A stretch of 64,000 bases of DNA, from the NCBI RefSeq assembly GCF_037392515.1, contig NC_090288.1:11228969-11292968 (forward strand), read 5' to 3'. The DNA comes from Haliotis asinina (lineage: Eukaryota; Mollusca; Gastropoda; Lepetellida; Haliotidae). Within the stretch, counting starts at the first letter, position 1. Each line of letters begins with the position of its first letter. Position numbers and translations under genes: made by a program. A model generated the notes under the pieces. That model worked only from the letters and a program-made list of their open reading frames with translations, did no database searches and was not told where the DNA came from. Below, piece after piece: positions 10,413 through 23,010 of this stretch.

Positions 10413-13400
10413 ATGGCAGGAGGAGAAACAAAAGTCCTCGTTTCAGTTGACAACAGTGATATCAGCGAACGGGCTTTCAAGTGTAAGTATGCCAGAATCA
10501 GTTAGGTGTACATGTGTTGCAGGGAGTAATTAGTGAAATGCTCTTTTTTGACAGTTTCAAATCACTTGCTGAATAAAAATGCATGCTTTTCATAAATCAT
10601 TTCGGTTGTCGTTAAGTGTTGAAATATATAACTGGTTGGTGTTTAGAGCAATGAGTTGTTGCATCCGTGACGTTCAGGTGTATGTATTCATCCTCATGAA
10701 TGCTGTTTGGTTTAACATATAGATGGCCGGTATATATAATCCTGTCACCGATATAAGGCGTCGTCGGGGAATAATAGACAAGCTCGGTGTTGGACTGCAT
10801 TAGTGCGTGCATGCGTGTATGCGTGCTCCGGTCTCGTATTAATGGTAATATGTTGTCTCAAGTTGAAACTATACCTGCTGTAGATACCGTACTTCATAAA
10901 ATTAACGCTTGTGCTTTTTTATTAATAATTGTACGCTGAACTGGCGTGTTTAGAGGCTGGCATGCACAGACATGGAATCGGTTTTGTCCACTGTCTCTCC
11001 GAGTGGCTATGGACTACAGTATCATATCCGGAAGCTGCAGGATTGCAAAGGGTATCAACATTTTGAGGAACTGGCCATTATTAATCATCACAGATATCCC
11101 GCCTTATTTTTTTAGACAGAGCGTTTGGCCCGGCGGCAATCAGATTCCGGCTTGTTTGGGATTTAGCTAGTGAGTTTAGTTTTAAGCCGTTTTTAGCAAC
11201 ATTCTAGCAATATCACCAGGATTTGGCTTTCATGCATTCTGTCAACGTCGGGAATCGAACCCAGATCTTCAGTGTGACGATCGAACGCTTTAACCACCAG
11301 ACTACCCCCACCGCCCCTGGTAGCCCGTGGCGTCGTTTTCATGCGTGGTCATATGCATAGAGCCCAGGTGATATAAATCATGACGCAGAGTCATTGGATG
11401 AGGGACCGTGTTTTACAGTTTGATTTCGGTTAGTTTCTTGAACATCACCAGATAGAGCCGCCCCATGACAAAGCACACGTGACACACGTGGTCGGACCTT
11501 TGCAAGTGACTTTGCGTCAGCATAAAATGGGTACCCGGTGGGATGAGACTTGTGACTATACAACATCTCCTTACAAGCGCCTCACTTGCAGCCTGGGTTA
11601 TCTCCTGTAGTATAGTAATGTCCATTAAGTTATACGCCCTTAGTGCATGCCAGCGCGGGGCATTGTGAGCTGCGTTAATATTTATTAATATTAACAGAGG
11701 ACATACGGTATATTATAAGGACTCTGGGATTGCGTCGCCATCATCGACCGGTTTATTCAGCGTTGGTGTACCGAGTCATTGAAGTGGTTGGTTGTTAGTA
11801 CACGATTCATTATCGACTCGGGGCAAACACTGATGAAAGTAAATAAAAGATGAAGGTGAACGGCCCTAATTGTAACCTTCATCTCTTTCCTCTATCATGA
11901 GGCCTGTCTCATGAAGAAAGGGTGATAGAGTAGTCTAGTTGTTTAGCGTGCCCTCGTCAGGATAAAGACACGGGGTTCGATTCTCCTAATGGGTACAACA
12001 TTTCTAGCGTCCCCTGCCGTGATTTTAATAATATTACGACCGGAGACACCAGAGCTTCACACATGTGTTAACCATGTGTGGAATGGAACATCGACCTTGG
12101 ATGTGGGAAGCCAACACCTTAACCACTGACTTACCCATACTAAAATGTAAATCAAACCTTTCAAAGCCGTTTCAATTACCGTATCATGATGCAACAATTA
12201 AATACACCCATTGTAAACATTCGTGTTGGTTTTAATCCACAGCAAATGTTTGTCGTGAGAAGCCAGTGTTAAATAACATCGGGTAGTCAGGCTCGATGAC
12301 GTGACTGTTCTAACTGCTGAGTTCGATGATCGTGGATCCAGTCACCAGATTGTCTCGTTCAAATTCGATTATTTATTGGCAAAGCTTGGGGGGGGGGGGG
12401 GGGGGGGATTAACGAACAAACAATTAAATGGCATCCCATGTACTACTGAGCGACGTTTCGTTATCAGTGTCCAAACATCTTTTGTGTAGTATATATAGAA
12501 TGTGCTAGGCAATTTGAAATACATGTACTATGACCACAGTGATAGCTCTGTGGTGTAAAACTAACACCTTAAACATATGAATCGGTGTCGGTGGTGTTTA
12601 ATAACACCACGAAAGAATTCAGAGGTTGTTCGTGCTACCGACCACTGGCTTAAGGAACTAATAAGATACCGTTGTGAAACCCGGCAACGTACATGGTAGT
12701 ACACGCAATAACGTTGCATGGACGTAAAATAAGCACAAAACACAATACAACATATACCACAACGTTAATACAACGTTCCCGGGGCAGCGGGGTAGCCATT
12801 GTCACGCCGAAGAGACAGGTTCGATTCCTCATATGGGTACAATGTGTGAAGAACATATCTGGTGTCCTCCGCTGTGATAGTGTTGCAAAACTGCTAAAAG
12901 GGGCGGAAAACTAAGCTCACTCAATAACATCGTTCCCATGACGACGTCACGACGTGAAAATGATGTACCTCAGCGTTAGCATTGTAATAACGCTGTATTT
13001 AGGTACCATCTTAACGTCGTAACAATGTATCATTGCTAGCTGAGTTGCCTGCCCGTAGGACAACTGTGTCAAGGCCGCCGTGAACTTGTTGGGGTATTGT
13101 TGATCGTGCAGGAAATTTGCGGAAAGGTCTTAGAGCAGATGAGCGGTCGGTCAGCTACCTCGGGCCTCATGTGACAATGAATTGTTCACTGGAGCGGCTC
13201 AGGTGTTGTTTGAACGGGTGGCTTTTTCTTGGCAAAAGAATACGAATAGATACAGAGACTGGCGTCTCTCTCGTTCTCTCCGCCTCATTTACGGACGCAT
13301 ATATAAATTGTTTCATATATAAATGCACACACCACACCTCCCGTCAATAACCGAGACACATAAAGTCCAGTTTGAACTCTTATCAAATATGATCTACAGT

Positions 13401-16400
13401 ATACTGTTAGTGAAATTCTCTCTTCAAAGCCAGCAGCTTTTCAATCATTTCGTGGCCACCTGTTGCCAACATGTTTTCAATGTGATATCAGTGCATGCTT
13501 GTTATTCATCTTGACACTAGGTTTGTGCTGTCGGCGATATAACCAGCCCGCATTATTCTGGTCTATAGGGATTAAGGGTTTTGTATATATGTACACCACG
13601 TCTTGTTTGTGTAATGTGTACACATGTAACCGTATCCTTTGTCGTTACACATTCACGCCTAGACTGGTTTGCTGCTCTCGTAACAGTTGCTCTAACACAT
13701 TGAAATGGCGTCTGTGTCAGCGGTGTACATATGTGGCATTGATGTTTTGTGTTGAACGTGGTCGTTTATACATGTCACTGTATGTCATGTAGCCTGACGA
13801 ATGAGGTATGCATAGGAACGGCCTTGGACACTTAAAGTTTGTTTGTTTATTGCATGTCCCACCTGACAGTGTCTCAACTGTTAGTACATGCTTGAGGCTG
13901 ATACAAAAAAAAAACGACATCGTGAGCATCGAATTACGCACTGCTGCGCTGTGTTTGAAACGCACGAAAACACGAACAGCCAGTCCCGTTCATACTCTCT
14001 TAATTGCCACAACCTGTTCTAACATGGGGCGGCGAGGTGGAATAGTGGTTAAAGCGTTCGGTCGTCCCCCCGAAGGCACGGGTTCGATTCTCAACATAGG
14101 TTCATCGAACCAGCATTTCTGGTTCGCCCAGATGTGGTTTTGCTGGTATTTTGCTAAAAGCGTCGTAAAACTAAACTCACTCACTCATTGTACCAACAGA
14201 GATCTTCATGGGATAGTGGCATGGTGGCATAGTTGTAGTGGTAGCAACACATGCCATCGATCCGACGGAGGAAATAGTCTCTCCTGAATAAATTTACACA
14301 GACCCGTGAAGATGCGGTGTACAATTGATCAACCAGTGCCTCTCGAAAGAGGCGGACCGGGTGGTCAGGTTTGCTGACCTGGCTGACACATCTAATTGCA
14401 ACCCATTTGCTTAGAAAGATTTAAGAAAGCTGTGCGTAAGTGACAGCTAGAGAGATCGGCTGGTCAGGCTCGTCATATCCCGTAGATCGATGCTCATGAT
14501 GTTAATCACTGGTTCGTCTTGTCTAGAAGCTGTTATTCACAGGCCGCCGCCATATTGGTGTAGGCGGCGTTAAACAACAAATACATAAACAAATATGTTT
14601 TTGCATCTGATGCAGGGTATCTCAATACATTCCATCGACCCAACCACAAGCTGTTCCTCTGTCACGTGCCTGAGTACTGGGGAGACGTTCAACGCATGAT
14701 GAGTGAGTATGGCCTGTGTCGATATGGTTTCAGAGTCTGCAATATTTTGGGTTTTCAAGAGTAAGCTTCCTTTGAATTACTTATCGGAAAGGGCGGGGAA
14801 AAGTTACGATTTTTCCAAGTCGGTTAAAACTCACGAATATTCGTTACAATGCAAAATTGTGATAATTCACAGACTTGGGCCACTTTCTAGTTACCGGTCA
14901 ATGATGTAAACAACCGTTAAACATCACGCATCGCGGCAGAAAATGTGTTTACCGCGAGAATAGGAGAGGCCCTACATATATGGCTATCAACTTGTAGGGT
15001 GTTCCCATACCTTTTGTTTGTAGTATAGTATGACACGGGCATTCACACGATATCCTCTGTTTACTAGTATTTCTGTTGGTTTCATAACATTTTACAATGA
15101 AGTATCTTCACAGATACCAATAAGTTTTGGTAGGTGTGATGAGAGGTGATCGATAGGACAGTCTTCCATGATTATGTTTACATTGGGGTTTAATCGATGA
15201 CATGCGATGGTAATCCTCGGAAAGACACGAACCCATGTGGTCATACTCTGACCTGTAAAATGAGTAAGAGCTACCGGCCCTACCTTGACCTTCCCCCTAT
15301 TAAACGAGAGCAAGATGTAACTTGATACGTTCCCACAGACAATTTAATGCTTGTTTTGTTTTGTTTTTTGTCACAGGCCCTGCTCGGATTCAAGAACTGA
15401 TTGACGAGACCAATGCTAATACGAAAGGGATTGAAGTAAAATTCTCTACCATTTCTGCTGAATATGGGGTAAGGAAGAGTAACAGTTGCATCGATATATA
15501 TTGCATAATATTTTGTCTTCGGGGACATGGTGGGCGAGCTGGCTAAGGTGCCAGTGTAGTGATCCAGCGAGGTTGAGGTTTCGGGATCGAGCCCACCTGT
15601 GACCGGGTGTAAAAACCTTGGAGTCAACTTTGTGTGCAGACTCTTTCAGTGTTGTCACAACCCCTAGTGTACAGTACACAACCCTGTGCACTTAAAAGAA
15701 CCCACGAATCCGTTGGTTTATGACCAGATGGTGGCCACATGAACACGTGCAGACACCTAGTTGCGGGTACAGCAACGTACAATAAACATGGACAAAGTGC
15801 TGTGACTATGTGTCACAGTCCACCCAGCTGTCAACTGGGTACCTCATTAAGGTGAGAGAGCCACAATAAAATCGATGCGCCTAGTGGCAGCAAGAGTTGT
15901 ATACTCCCCATGGAGTTGAGATTGAAATACGATGTGCTGTTGAGATTGACATCCAGTGATCGAGGGAAAAATACCAGCGCCTTGAGCATGCACTAGTGGG
16001 TGGATATGTGCGCTATGTAAACATCCTACCTACCTACCTATATTTTAATGACCAGTGTGGAGGAGATTGTTACATGGAGTATTCGCTTACAAATGACGTT
16101 CCCATGCTTGCGTATTTTGACAGGCGAGTGAGTGAGTGAATATTGCTTAACGCAGCAGCAGCAATGTTGTAGCTAGACGAGTTTTCCACAGGAGCCAGCC
16201 CCACGTCACGAACACCACGGGGGACACCAGAAATTGGCTTCCTACACTGGAACCGTTTGGGGAATCGAACACGTGCAAGCGCCTACTTCATGTAGCAAAA
16301 ATGAACTTGTGCAGATTTCACATTTGACCGTTTGAAGACACTCACGAGCATTGAGCTGAAAGCCTTAGAAATATGTTTGTGGTGAACCAAAATTCGAACC

Positions 16401-17609
16401 CATGATGTTTTGGGTTCTTTTTAAATGAGTAGCTCGGTATCCCACATGGGTACACTGGATTTAGCCCATGTTTGTGCACCCTCGCGTAAAACCATACTCA
16501 CGCGATGCTCATGTTGTTGATCACTGGATTGTCTGGTCCAGACTCGATTCTTTACAGACCGCCTCCATATAGCTGGAATATTGCTGAGTGTGACGTAAAA
16601 CTAAACTCATTCTCTTACTCTTTGCGAAGTTTAAGTCCGATAAATAGTCTGCTGTTGGTTTGTTGTTTAACGCCGCACACAGCAATATTCCAGCTATATG
16701 CCTGCGGTCAGTGAATAATGGAGGATGGACTTAATAATCCAGTTATCAACATCAGGTTCATCGTTCTACGCAACTAGGATACGATTACCAGACAATCCCG
16801 TGATCAAAAGCACGAGCAACAATCTGCGCAATTGGGAACCGATGACATGTGTCAACCAAGTCGGCGAGTCTGACCACCCGATCCCGTTAGTCGCCTTTTA
16901 CGACAAGCATGGGTACCCGAAGACAAATTCTCACCCGTATCTTTAGGAGGCAGTTTGAGCTTGACTAGATATAAGTGTGGCTGTGGGTATTCTCTTTAAT
17001 TTCTTAACTGGCAGATTTGTCATTCACATTCAGTCTATGTTTATGTAATAATGTTGAATGTTTTGAGGGTGCATCACCACTTGCACTTCCTTGTGACCAT
17101 AGCTTTTTGTAGAGTAATCGTGTATGACGTGATATCTGCATGTGCACGATTTTTGTTTTCAAACAAAAAAAAAACGGCTAGAGACATACACTGTGAAACA
17201 ACTGTGTGATACAAAATGATTGTCAAAATCAATTGTTCATCTGTGATTTATCGACTTTCTTGAAAACCGTCCAAATCAAGAATGATTCCTCATGCATATG
17301 TGCGAGGCTACTGCGTTGTGCACGTGCATCACATACGTTTTGTTTAACTAACCCGGATCTTCATGGGGTCTTATTTCTTATGAGCTTGGATCTACGCAAT
17401 TATTTTTGCTTCAGGTCAGTGCCGAGTTTGAAGCGCTGAGGGGCCAGGAAGTATGGAACGAGATCTGCAACCAAGCCAAGAAGATCCATGCTGATGTCAT
17501 CGTTATCGGAACCCGAGGGATGGGGAAGATCAAGCGCACCATTCTCGGCAGCGTGAGTGAAGGCGTCCTTCATCACACCCACGTCCCCGTCCTCATCTAC
17601 AAGGAGTGA
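10413..17609 (+). CDS. universal stress protein (USP/UspA family), four exons, complete
   Basis: Exons: 10413-10482, 14616-14702, 15377-15468, 17415-17609. Together 444 nt, so 147 residues plus stop, the usual size for a single-domain USP; every junction is AG/GT and in phase. The protein starts [19 protein letters not shown], the first beta strand with its conserved Asp. [15 protein letters not shown] is the second strand. The last exon carries [12 protein letters not shown] and then KIKRTILGS, which fits the G-2x-G-9x-G-S nucleotide-binding motif exactly, and ends VPVLIYKE. This start was chosen because the fold begins directly after it. USPs are soluble ATP-binding alpha/beta proteins, expanded in molluscs and linked to stress; the role of this one is unknown. 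Introns (4.1, 0.7 and 1.9 kb) are full of SINEs. In the 5' flank ACATTCTTGACAG occurs twice, 21 bp apart (about 10362 and 10383). Confidence 0.95.
11168..11320 (-). mobile_element. family A SINE, in USP intron 1
   Basis: The reversed tail is shortened (TAGTGAGTTTAGTTTTAAGC). The B box (GGGAATCGAACCC reversed) and the AACGCTTTAACCACCAGACT head are well kept. Confidence 0.75.
11930..12036 (+). mobile_element. family A SINE, head and partial body
   Basis: The A-box region GAGTAGTCTAGTTGTTTAGC and the B box GGGGTTCGATTCTCC are followed by part of the body, up to the CTGCCGTGATTTT segment. It abuts an inverted copy just downstream. Confidence 0.65.
12040..12145 (-). mobile_element. family A SINE, inverted partner of the 11930 copy
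   Basis: Lacks a tail and starts inside the body (GGAGACACCAGAGCTTCACA). It ends in the reversed head (CACCTTAACCACTGACTTAC). Both copies of the pair lack the CTCACTCA end and meet at their bodies. Confidence 0.6.
12388..12407. repeat. poly(G) run
   Basis: Twenty consecutive G residues inside USP intron 1; length uncertain. Confidence 0.9.
12780..12925 (+). mobile_element. family A SINE with internal deletion in the head
   Basis: GGGGTAGCC is joined directly to CATTGTCACGCCGAAGAG, so the A-box region is lost. B box AGGTTCGATTCC, body and the AAAACTAAGCTCACTCAA end remain. Confidence 0.7.
14025..14190 (+). mobile_element. family A SINE, best-kept copy
   Basis: Shows the family layout: tRNA-like head with A box (TAGTGGTTAAAGC, 14043-14055) and B box (GGTTCGATTC, 14081-14090), a ~60-bp body, then GCTAAAAGCGTCGTAAAACT and a CTCACTCACTCA tail. 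Family A is probably transcribed by RNA polymerase III from these boxes; that is inferred from SINE biology. Confidence 0.85.
14348..14588 (+). mobile_element. family B repeat with internal disruption
   Basis: The segment GGGTGGTCAGGTTTGCTGAC is present; after an unrelated ~60 bp a second GGTCAGGCTCG and the 3' half follow, ending GGCGTTAAACAACAAATAC. It ends about 25 bp before USP exon 2 (14616). Confidence 0.65.
15515..16039 (+). mobile_element. long tRNA-derived SINE (third family), near full length
   Basis: Begins with a Ser/Leu-like tRNA head (GTGGGCGAGCTGGCTAAGG, then B box GGATCGAGCCC) and continues ~450 bp to GCGCCTTGAGCATGCACTAG and a (CTAC)n tail. A possible 7-bp duplication ATATTTT flanks it (15508-15514 and 16040-16046). 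It starts ~50 bp after the donor of USP exon 3. Confidence 0.75.
16125..16290 (-). mobile_element. family A SINE, degenerate
   Basis: Reversed tail GCGAGTGAGTGAGTGAAT, then a disturbed body with an extra stretch, then GACACCAGAAATTGGCTTCC and the reversed B-box region GGGGAATCGAACACG. Confidence 0.5.
16380..16500 (+). mobile_element. family A SINE, degenerate fragment
   Basis: CCCACATGGGTACACTGGAT and the end GCGTAAAACCATACTCAC are recognisable; the tRNA head is not. Confidence 0.4.
16503..16622 (+). mobile_element. family B repeat, 3' half
   Basis: Starts at GATGCTCATGTTGTTGATC, directly after a family A end, and runs to GACGTAAAACTAAACTC. The junction may be an end-to-end insertion or a recombinant. 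Confidence 0.7.
16655..16950 (-). mobile_element. family B repeat with a ~70-bp internal duplication
   Basis: Near full length on the minus strand. The segment around the GACAATCC and 'ATCAACATC' words is partly doubled (about 16720-16815), which makes it longer than other copies. Confidence 0.65.
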
Positions 17610-17755
17610 CGTCACACATCATCACCATATCAAGTTTCGTGTTGTAGCAGACAGATCTAGATCGCATAATAAGCAGAAACGTTGAATCATTGTGTTGACG
17701 ATATCTTCTTGCTTATAAATACCAAACATTCCTTGGTATTTTGTATAATTTGTAT

Positions 17756-17761
17756 AATAAA
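17756..17761 (+). terminator. poly(A) signal AATAAA for the USP gene
   Basis: A canonical hexamer 147 bp after the USP stop codon, in AT-rich DNA. No other candidate lies closer. Confidence 0.6.
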
Positions 17762-17875
17762 CTCAATTACATATACTGAAAGACAGATTTAGGGACCATG
17801 GAGAATATTTTTCAGCGTAAGGGAGTCTACAGTTTTATCAAACGTATCCCCTAAGTTATTATTGATCCTTTAAGG

Positions 17876-18022
17876 GACGGTGGGGTAGCCTAGTGCGTAG
17901 CACATTCGCTCGTCACTCCAAATACCCGGGTTCTATTCCCCATATGGGTAGACTGTGTGAACCCTGCTGTCCCCTGCCGGGATTTTTCTAAAAGCGGCGT
18001 ATAACTAAACTCACTCTTTTGA
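17876..18022 (+). mobile_element. family A SINE, downstream of USP
   Basis: Head GGTGGGGTAGCCTAGTGCG, B box CGGGTTCTATTCCCC and the end GGCGTATAACTAAACTCAC. The body is about 15 bp shorter than in the 14025 copy. Confidence 0.75.
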
Positions 18023-18204
18023 TGCCTAATAAATTGGGCACCAATCGCACTGGAAAAAATATGCCTTAAAATGCTAACAGGGTACCTAATTTGATATTTC
18101 AGAATATGTTTGATATACGAGATGTAATATATTATTTTTGTAAAATCTTGAATTCGTTTTACCATGTTCAGTTGTTGAACGGAAACAACCTAATCTGCTG
18201 CGTC

Positions 18205-18297
18205 GCTGTAGTAAATGCTGGGTAAGCTGTAGTAAATGCTGGGTAAGCTGTAGTAAATGCTGGGTAAGCTGTTGTAAATGCTGGGTAAGCTGTAGTA
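18205..18297. repeat. 21-bp tandem repeat, about 4.5 copies
   Basis: The unit GCTGTAGTAAATGCTGGGTAA repeats head to tail with one substitution (GTTGTAAATG) in the last full unit. Confidence 0.9.
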
Positions 18298-18299
18298 GT

Positions 18300-19277
18300 C
18301 GTGCATCATAATGTTGTTGATATTCACTAGAAACTGCATCCATGCGCTTGCTGTGGATCTGAAGTGATTAGCGTAGTGGCAGTTTTAGACTGTTTACGGT
18401 AGACTTGTACAAGTATGTTTGCCAACATTATTAAATAATTACTGTGATAGTATTATAAGCACTGCACCAACACGTGACAGCATTCAAATGTTTTCCTCGT
18501 CATAACGTCAGGACGCGCCGCCATCTTGGCCACATTTGACGTCGCTCTGAAGTTACCATGGTGACAGCATTCTGATGACGCTGACAGTAAAGTTCATTTA
18601 TTGACATATCTCTGTATAGTGTTCTGAAATATTTTAGTGGGCAGAATAGATCATCTGTATTAAAAACCCTGTAAACCAAAAGCCCACAGTGAAATCATAA
18701 TACGATACACTGCACGTCACAGGGGTGTATCAACTAGTACGAAAATGTGCTTTAATCAGTAATAATAAGCATCTTGAGTTAATTAAGATCATTTTCGTTC
18801 CTATTTGTTCTAATCGCTGACAAGATAAGAACACTGACCAGGTCGATATTAATTTTACAAAACATCTACAAAACATACAGAAACAGGTCGGTAGAAAAAC
18901 TGCAGTGCAAGTAACATCGGAACTGACCCTCCTATGAAATTAACATTTTTATCTGAAAATCAGACTTTTGCACTAGTACCAAAGAGTGCACAACATTTCA
19001 GTTCAAATGCAAAACAATTATGCAGACTGTTTAAAGAGTGCGTTTATGAAAGATTAAGCAACCCTTTTAGTTGATTTTCACTTCTTGTCATTTGAAAATG
19101 TGATATGTCTGTCATGAATGCCAGTCTAAAAATAGAAATGGACATCTAGTTCATTTCCATTGTAATACTTTACAAAAGAAATCCAACAAATATATTTAGC
19201 AAATATACTTGCTAGTCTGTTTTATCAACGTAGTAATACACAGTGAGAATGGCTTCAAACATCCCTTGCTGGTCCAA
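18300..19277. other. no gene or named repeat recognised
   Basis: AT-rich DNA without coding potential that I can see. It may hold the end of the USP transcription unit. Confidence 0.4.
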
Positions 19278-19470
19278 GTGAGTGAGTGAGTTTACTTTCA
19301 TGCCGCATTATTCCGCGGCGGTTTGTGTTTAATCGAGTGAGGACCAGACAGTCCAGTAATATATTGCTTGAGCATCGAACTACACAACTGGGATACAATA
19401 ACACTGGTCAACTAAATCAGCCAGTCTGACCACCCGATCTCGTTACCCGAAACTTACGACAAGCATTATC
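19278..19470 (-). mobile_element. family B repeat, diverged
   Basis: Reversed tail AAGTGAGTGAGTGAGTTTAC. A short deletion removed the AGCAATATTCCAGC part, leaving CATGCCGCATTATTCCGCGG. The CTGACCACCCGATCTCGTTA part is well kept. Confidence 0.65.
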
Positions 19471-19585
19471 TTTTCTGAGACCATTGTGCCCTGGTGATAA
19501 CGCCTCATTTGACAATATTTGGGCCAATGTTTTCCTGAGGATACCAAGAATAGGCTTCGAACTCAAAAACCTTCCACCGCTGGGC

Positions 19586-21699
19586 CACAGGGGCTTGTAA
19601 CGCTGAAAACTGCCATCATGATATATATTGTCCCGAATGGGGTATTACTACTATATACAAGAAAAGGGGTGTAACGAGGTCAACACACCAAGTTCGTTTC
19701 AGGGCAAATTCAACAATGATCACTGCATACATCCCTAATAAACTGCATACACTTTGAAAGCAAATAGATTTACCTACAAAATAAGACACATAAATCGAAG
19801 CAGTACTTAGGGTGCTAGCGTATTCAGAGCCAAAATCCCTGCTCAGAATTTGTACTGCTAACTTACTGAATATGATGTTTATTGCATCGTGTACGCGCAC
19901 ACCGCGAACCAAAACACGCTGAATCGGTGGCACCTGTCTCCGCGCTAATCACCAGTCGTTCCGAGACTCATAAACCTTACAGTCATGATCACAGATTACG
20001 CATCGCGATCGGACTTAAGGTTACACAACACCAAATGTTTTCCCATAGACTTCTATAGTAACCTTATATTTTTTAAAAAAATAGCCAGGCTATCAACAGC
20101 CATTCCATGTACACATGGGCACAGTCTGGCCTCTAAGCCTCTAAGCACAGGAAGCGGAACACATCAACCCCCAGCTCCGCACCGAATGTCACCTACTTCA
20201 AAATATATGTACACACATAAGCATAACCCATGGTGATAAAAATGACAGCACTAAATACTTAAAATTGTGGTCAGTTTTAATAACAGGGTGGATGTGCTTT
20301 TAAAACACATACACATCTTACACTATTTCATCCAATCACAGCTGTCACAGGCCTCTGTCCGTACGGTCCTCGCTCGGGCAGCATGTGATATTGATATAGT
20401 GTAGTGGAACCTGTAGAAAAAATTATCTGCATCTGCACTAGGCCAATCTGTGATTTATGTACTGTATATACATGTAACTTCTCAGAAAAAAAATAAAACT
20501 GCATGAAACCTCAATATTTTTTTCTGTCCAACATATCTGTTATGGCAAAAGAATAAAGAGATTTGCTGCACTGATAGAGGTGTAAGAGTTACATCATGTC
20601 TACTTCATCAAAGCTTTACAAAAATGCATTTCTGCTTTCATAGAGAAAGTTTTCAAATCATGTATATACCATGGGAGTTTACGCCTATTTCACAAAAGAA
20701 GGGGGTCATGGGTTGATTCCATACATGACTGGGGCTGCCTAGATCATATCAACCCAGAATAAATTTTGAACGACCAAAATCATGGAATACAGGCCAGAAA
20801 TTGGAGAGATTTCACATTAAGCAGCTTTAGCATCTTGACATATGTAAGGCTGGTTGATGAAGTTTGTCAGAAAGTATTAAGTGAGGAGATGCATAATGCC
20901 TAGCTGTCTGGAACACTGATCAGAGTACCCTGCCGCCTGTTCGTCGATCAAGGCAAATGACCCCTTAAACAGATGAAATCACTTTTAGACCACAGTATGA
21001 TAGGAACTTATGCTTGAATCTATTGATTCATCAAGCTAAGACTTTAAAAAACTTCCAGGAAATCAAAACTATTTACTGTGTATTGTTTTCAGGTTGTTAG
21101 ACTTGACAGTTTCATGTATAAGCCAGTTTAGAGGGTACAAAGTGAAAATATCCTCATAATTTTAAAACTTTATTGGTTAACCTGCCCAAAACTGAATATT
21201 TCTATTCACAGTTAACAGTATTTGACAGTATCAGCTAAAAACAGTGTTTCTCTGCAATAATTTATGGGTTACTGGGTGACAAGAAGACATATTGTATATG
21301 GGTAAACAAGGGAGATAATTTAAAGACATCACACACTCTCAAGTCAATAAAATTTGTGGTCAGACCCACTCTACAAGGGTCAGTTGGGAAAAGACAGAGG
21401 CATAAAATGCAGTTCATTTGTTTGTATAATTAAACAGAATTAAATTACGTAATTATCACAGCGTTAATACATTTACATTACAATGTCATGCATTAACATA
21501 CTTACTCAAAGTATGAATTATGGCTTTGCAGGCTGATAATGCTTGCTTACTCACACCCTTTTCTGTGGCAAACTAATTTGCCCTGAAACGAACTTGGTGT
21601 GTTGACCTCGTTACATCCCTTTCCTTTCATATAGTAGTAATACCCCGTTCGGGACAATATATACCTTGATGGCAGTTTTCAGCGTTACAAGCGCCTGTG
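19586..21699. mobile_element. 2.1-kb element with 125-bp terminal inverted repeats
   Basis: 19586-19710 (starting CACAGGGGCTTGTAACGCTG) is repeated inverted at 21575-21699 with roughly ten differences. No clear target duplication and no transposase were seen in the 1.9-kb interior, which has only short unassigned frames. The superfamily is unknown; long TIRs without coding capacity point to a non-autonomous DNA transposon or foldback element. Confidence 0.8.
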
Positions 21700-22825
21700 A
21701 GTTAATATTTAGCCTCACATCGGCTGCATTTCAGCCATATTATGGCGAGTTAAAAGCCTGTCGTCGATGGACATGTTATCATAAAATGATATCATAAAAC
21801 AAAATAGTACAATAAAAGCATACGCGCTGTGAATTGCAATCAACTGACGGTAGATAACCACACTAGGGTCCAACGAGTACTTTGTCACCTTCATGGACCG
21901 TACCCGAACTTGCATCATTCCTTGTAATAGCGACTGTTAGCAGATAAGGAATGCATTAAAAGAACAAATATTCTACAATAAAATTCCGGAGAATTAAATG
22001 AATACTTTGAATGAAATATTGCTTGCGTAGACTCTAAGGGGCTAATTATTGCTTTGTAATATAGGCAATGACAGTTTTGTTGAAAATGAATTTCATTTTC
22101 TGTGTAAAGTGTATCATGGTATGCGCGTGAAGTCATTTCCAGGGATGGCAATTTTCCTCGGATCCGCGGATTTCCGCCGATTTCATTCCAAACTGATCAA
22201 TTTTTTTAATCGTCTGAACCCCCATTTCATGGCACAATATTAACTTTTCAGCTTTTTACAGATGGATTTGATTGTCACTACATGTACATCTACTTTTTAA
22301 TTAAACTTGTTCAGTTTGCATTGCACATGGGCCTAATATAAGGCCTTTCTACGAAACAGTCCCGATCGACTGATGATGTTATAACACCTCATCAACCTTC
22401 TACATACATTCAGTTGCGTATTCATTCGGTCAACATCACCCGTTGACGGTTGTTCTTTTTATTTACAAAACATTAAAAGTGATTGCATATGCATGCACTT
22501 GCAACTCTCCTGATTGTGAAACTTCACCTTGTCGATAATATTTACTTTCTCGCCGCTAAAGGGTTTCTTCCTAACTCATTTTACTATAGTTACTGCTGAC
22601 ATTTTACAACCTCCTCTCTCGTTTGCGCGACTATCCTGAGGGTGGGCGGGTAACTGTCGGCAAGGGAGATTACTCTATTTAGGAAACTGGGGACCAAGTT
22701 GAGTTCAAACCATATCTGACCTATGGGCGGTCTTTGAAGATGACGCTATGCAAATATTGCTGTGAAACCAATGTAAATATATTTAGACAACGATGCACAT
22801 TTCTATCAGTATGACAGCGCATCTG
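21700..22825. other. no gene or named repeat recognised
   Basis: Moderately AT-rich DNA. Short open frames lack recognisable domains. Confidence 0.4.
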
Positions 22826-23010
22826 TGAGCGAGTGTGTTTAGTATGTTTTACGCCGCACTCGGCAATATTCCATCTATATGACGGCGGTCTGTAAATAAT
22901 CGAGTCTTGACAAGACAATCCAGTGATCAACATCATGAGCCTCGATCTATCTCAAGTGGGATATGAGGAGCCTGGCCACCCGATCCCGTTAGTCGCCTCT
23001 CACGCAGAGC
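22826..23010 (-). mobile_element. family B repeat, head truncated
   Basis: GTTTTACGCCGCACTCGGCA and GGCGGTCTGTAAATAATCGA are well kept. A deletion joins CTCGATCTATCTC to the CACCCGATCCCGTTAGTCGC end. Confidence 0.75.

Noticed and set aside
14043-14090. A tRNA gene
   Set aside because: A and B boxes are present, but no cloverleaf with a proper acceptor stem can be drawn, and the same head occurs in many SINE copies.
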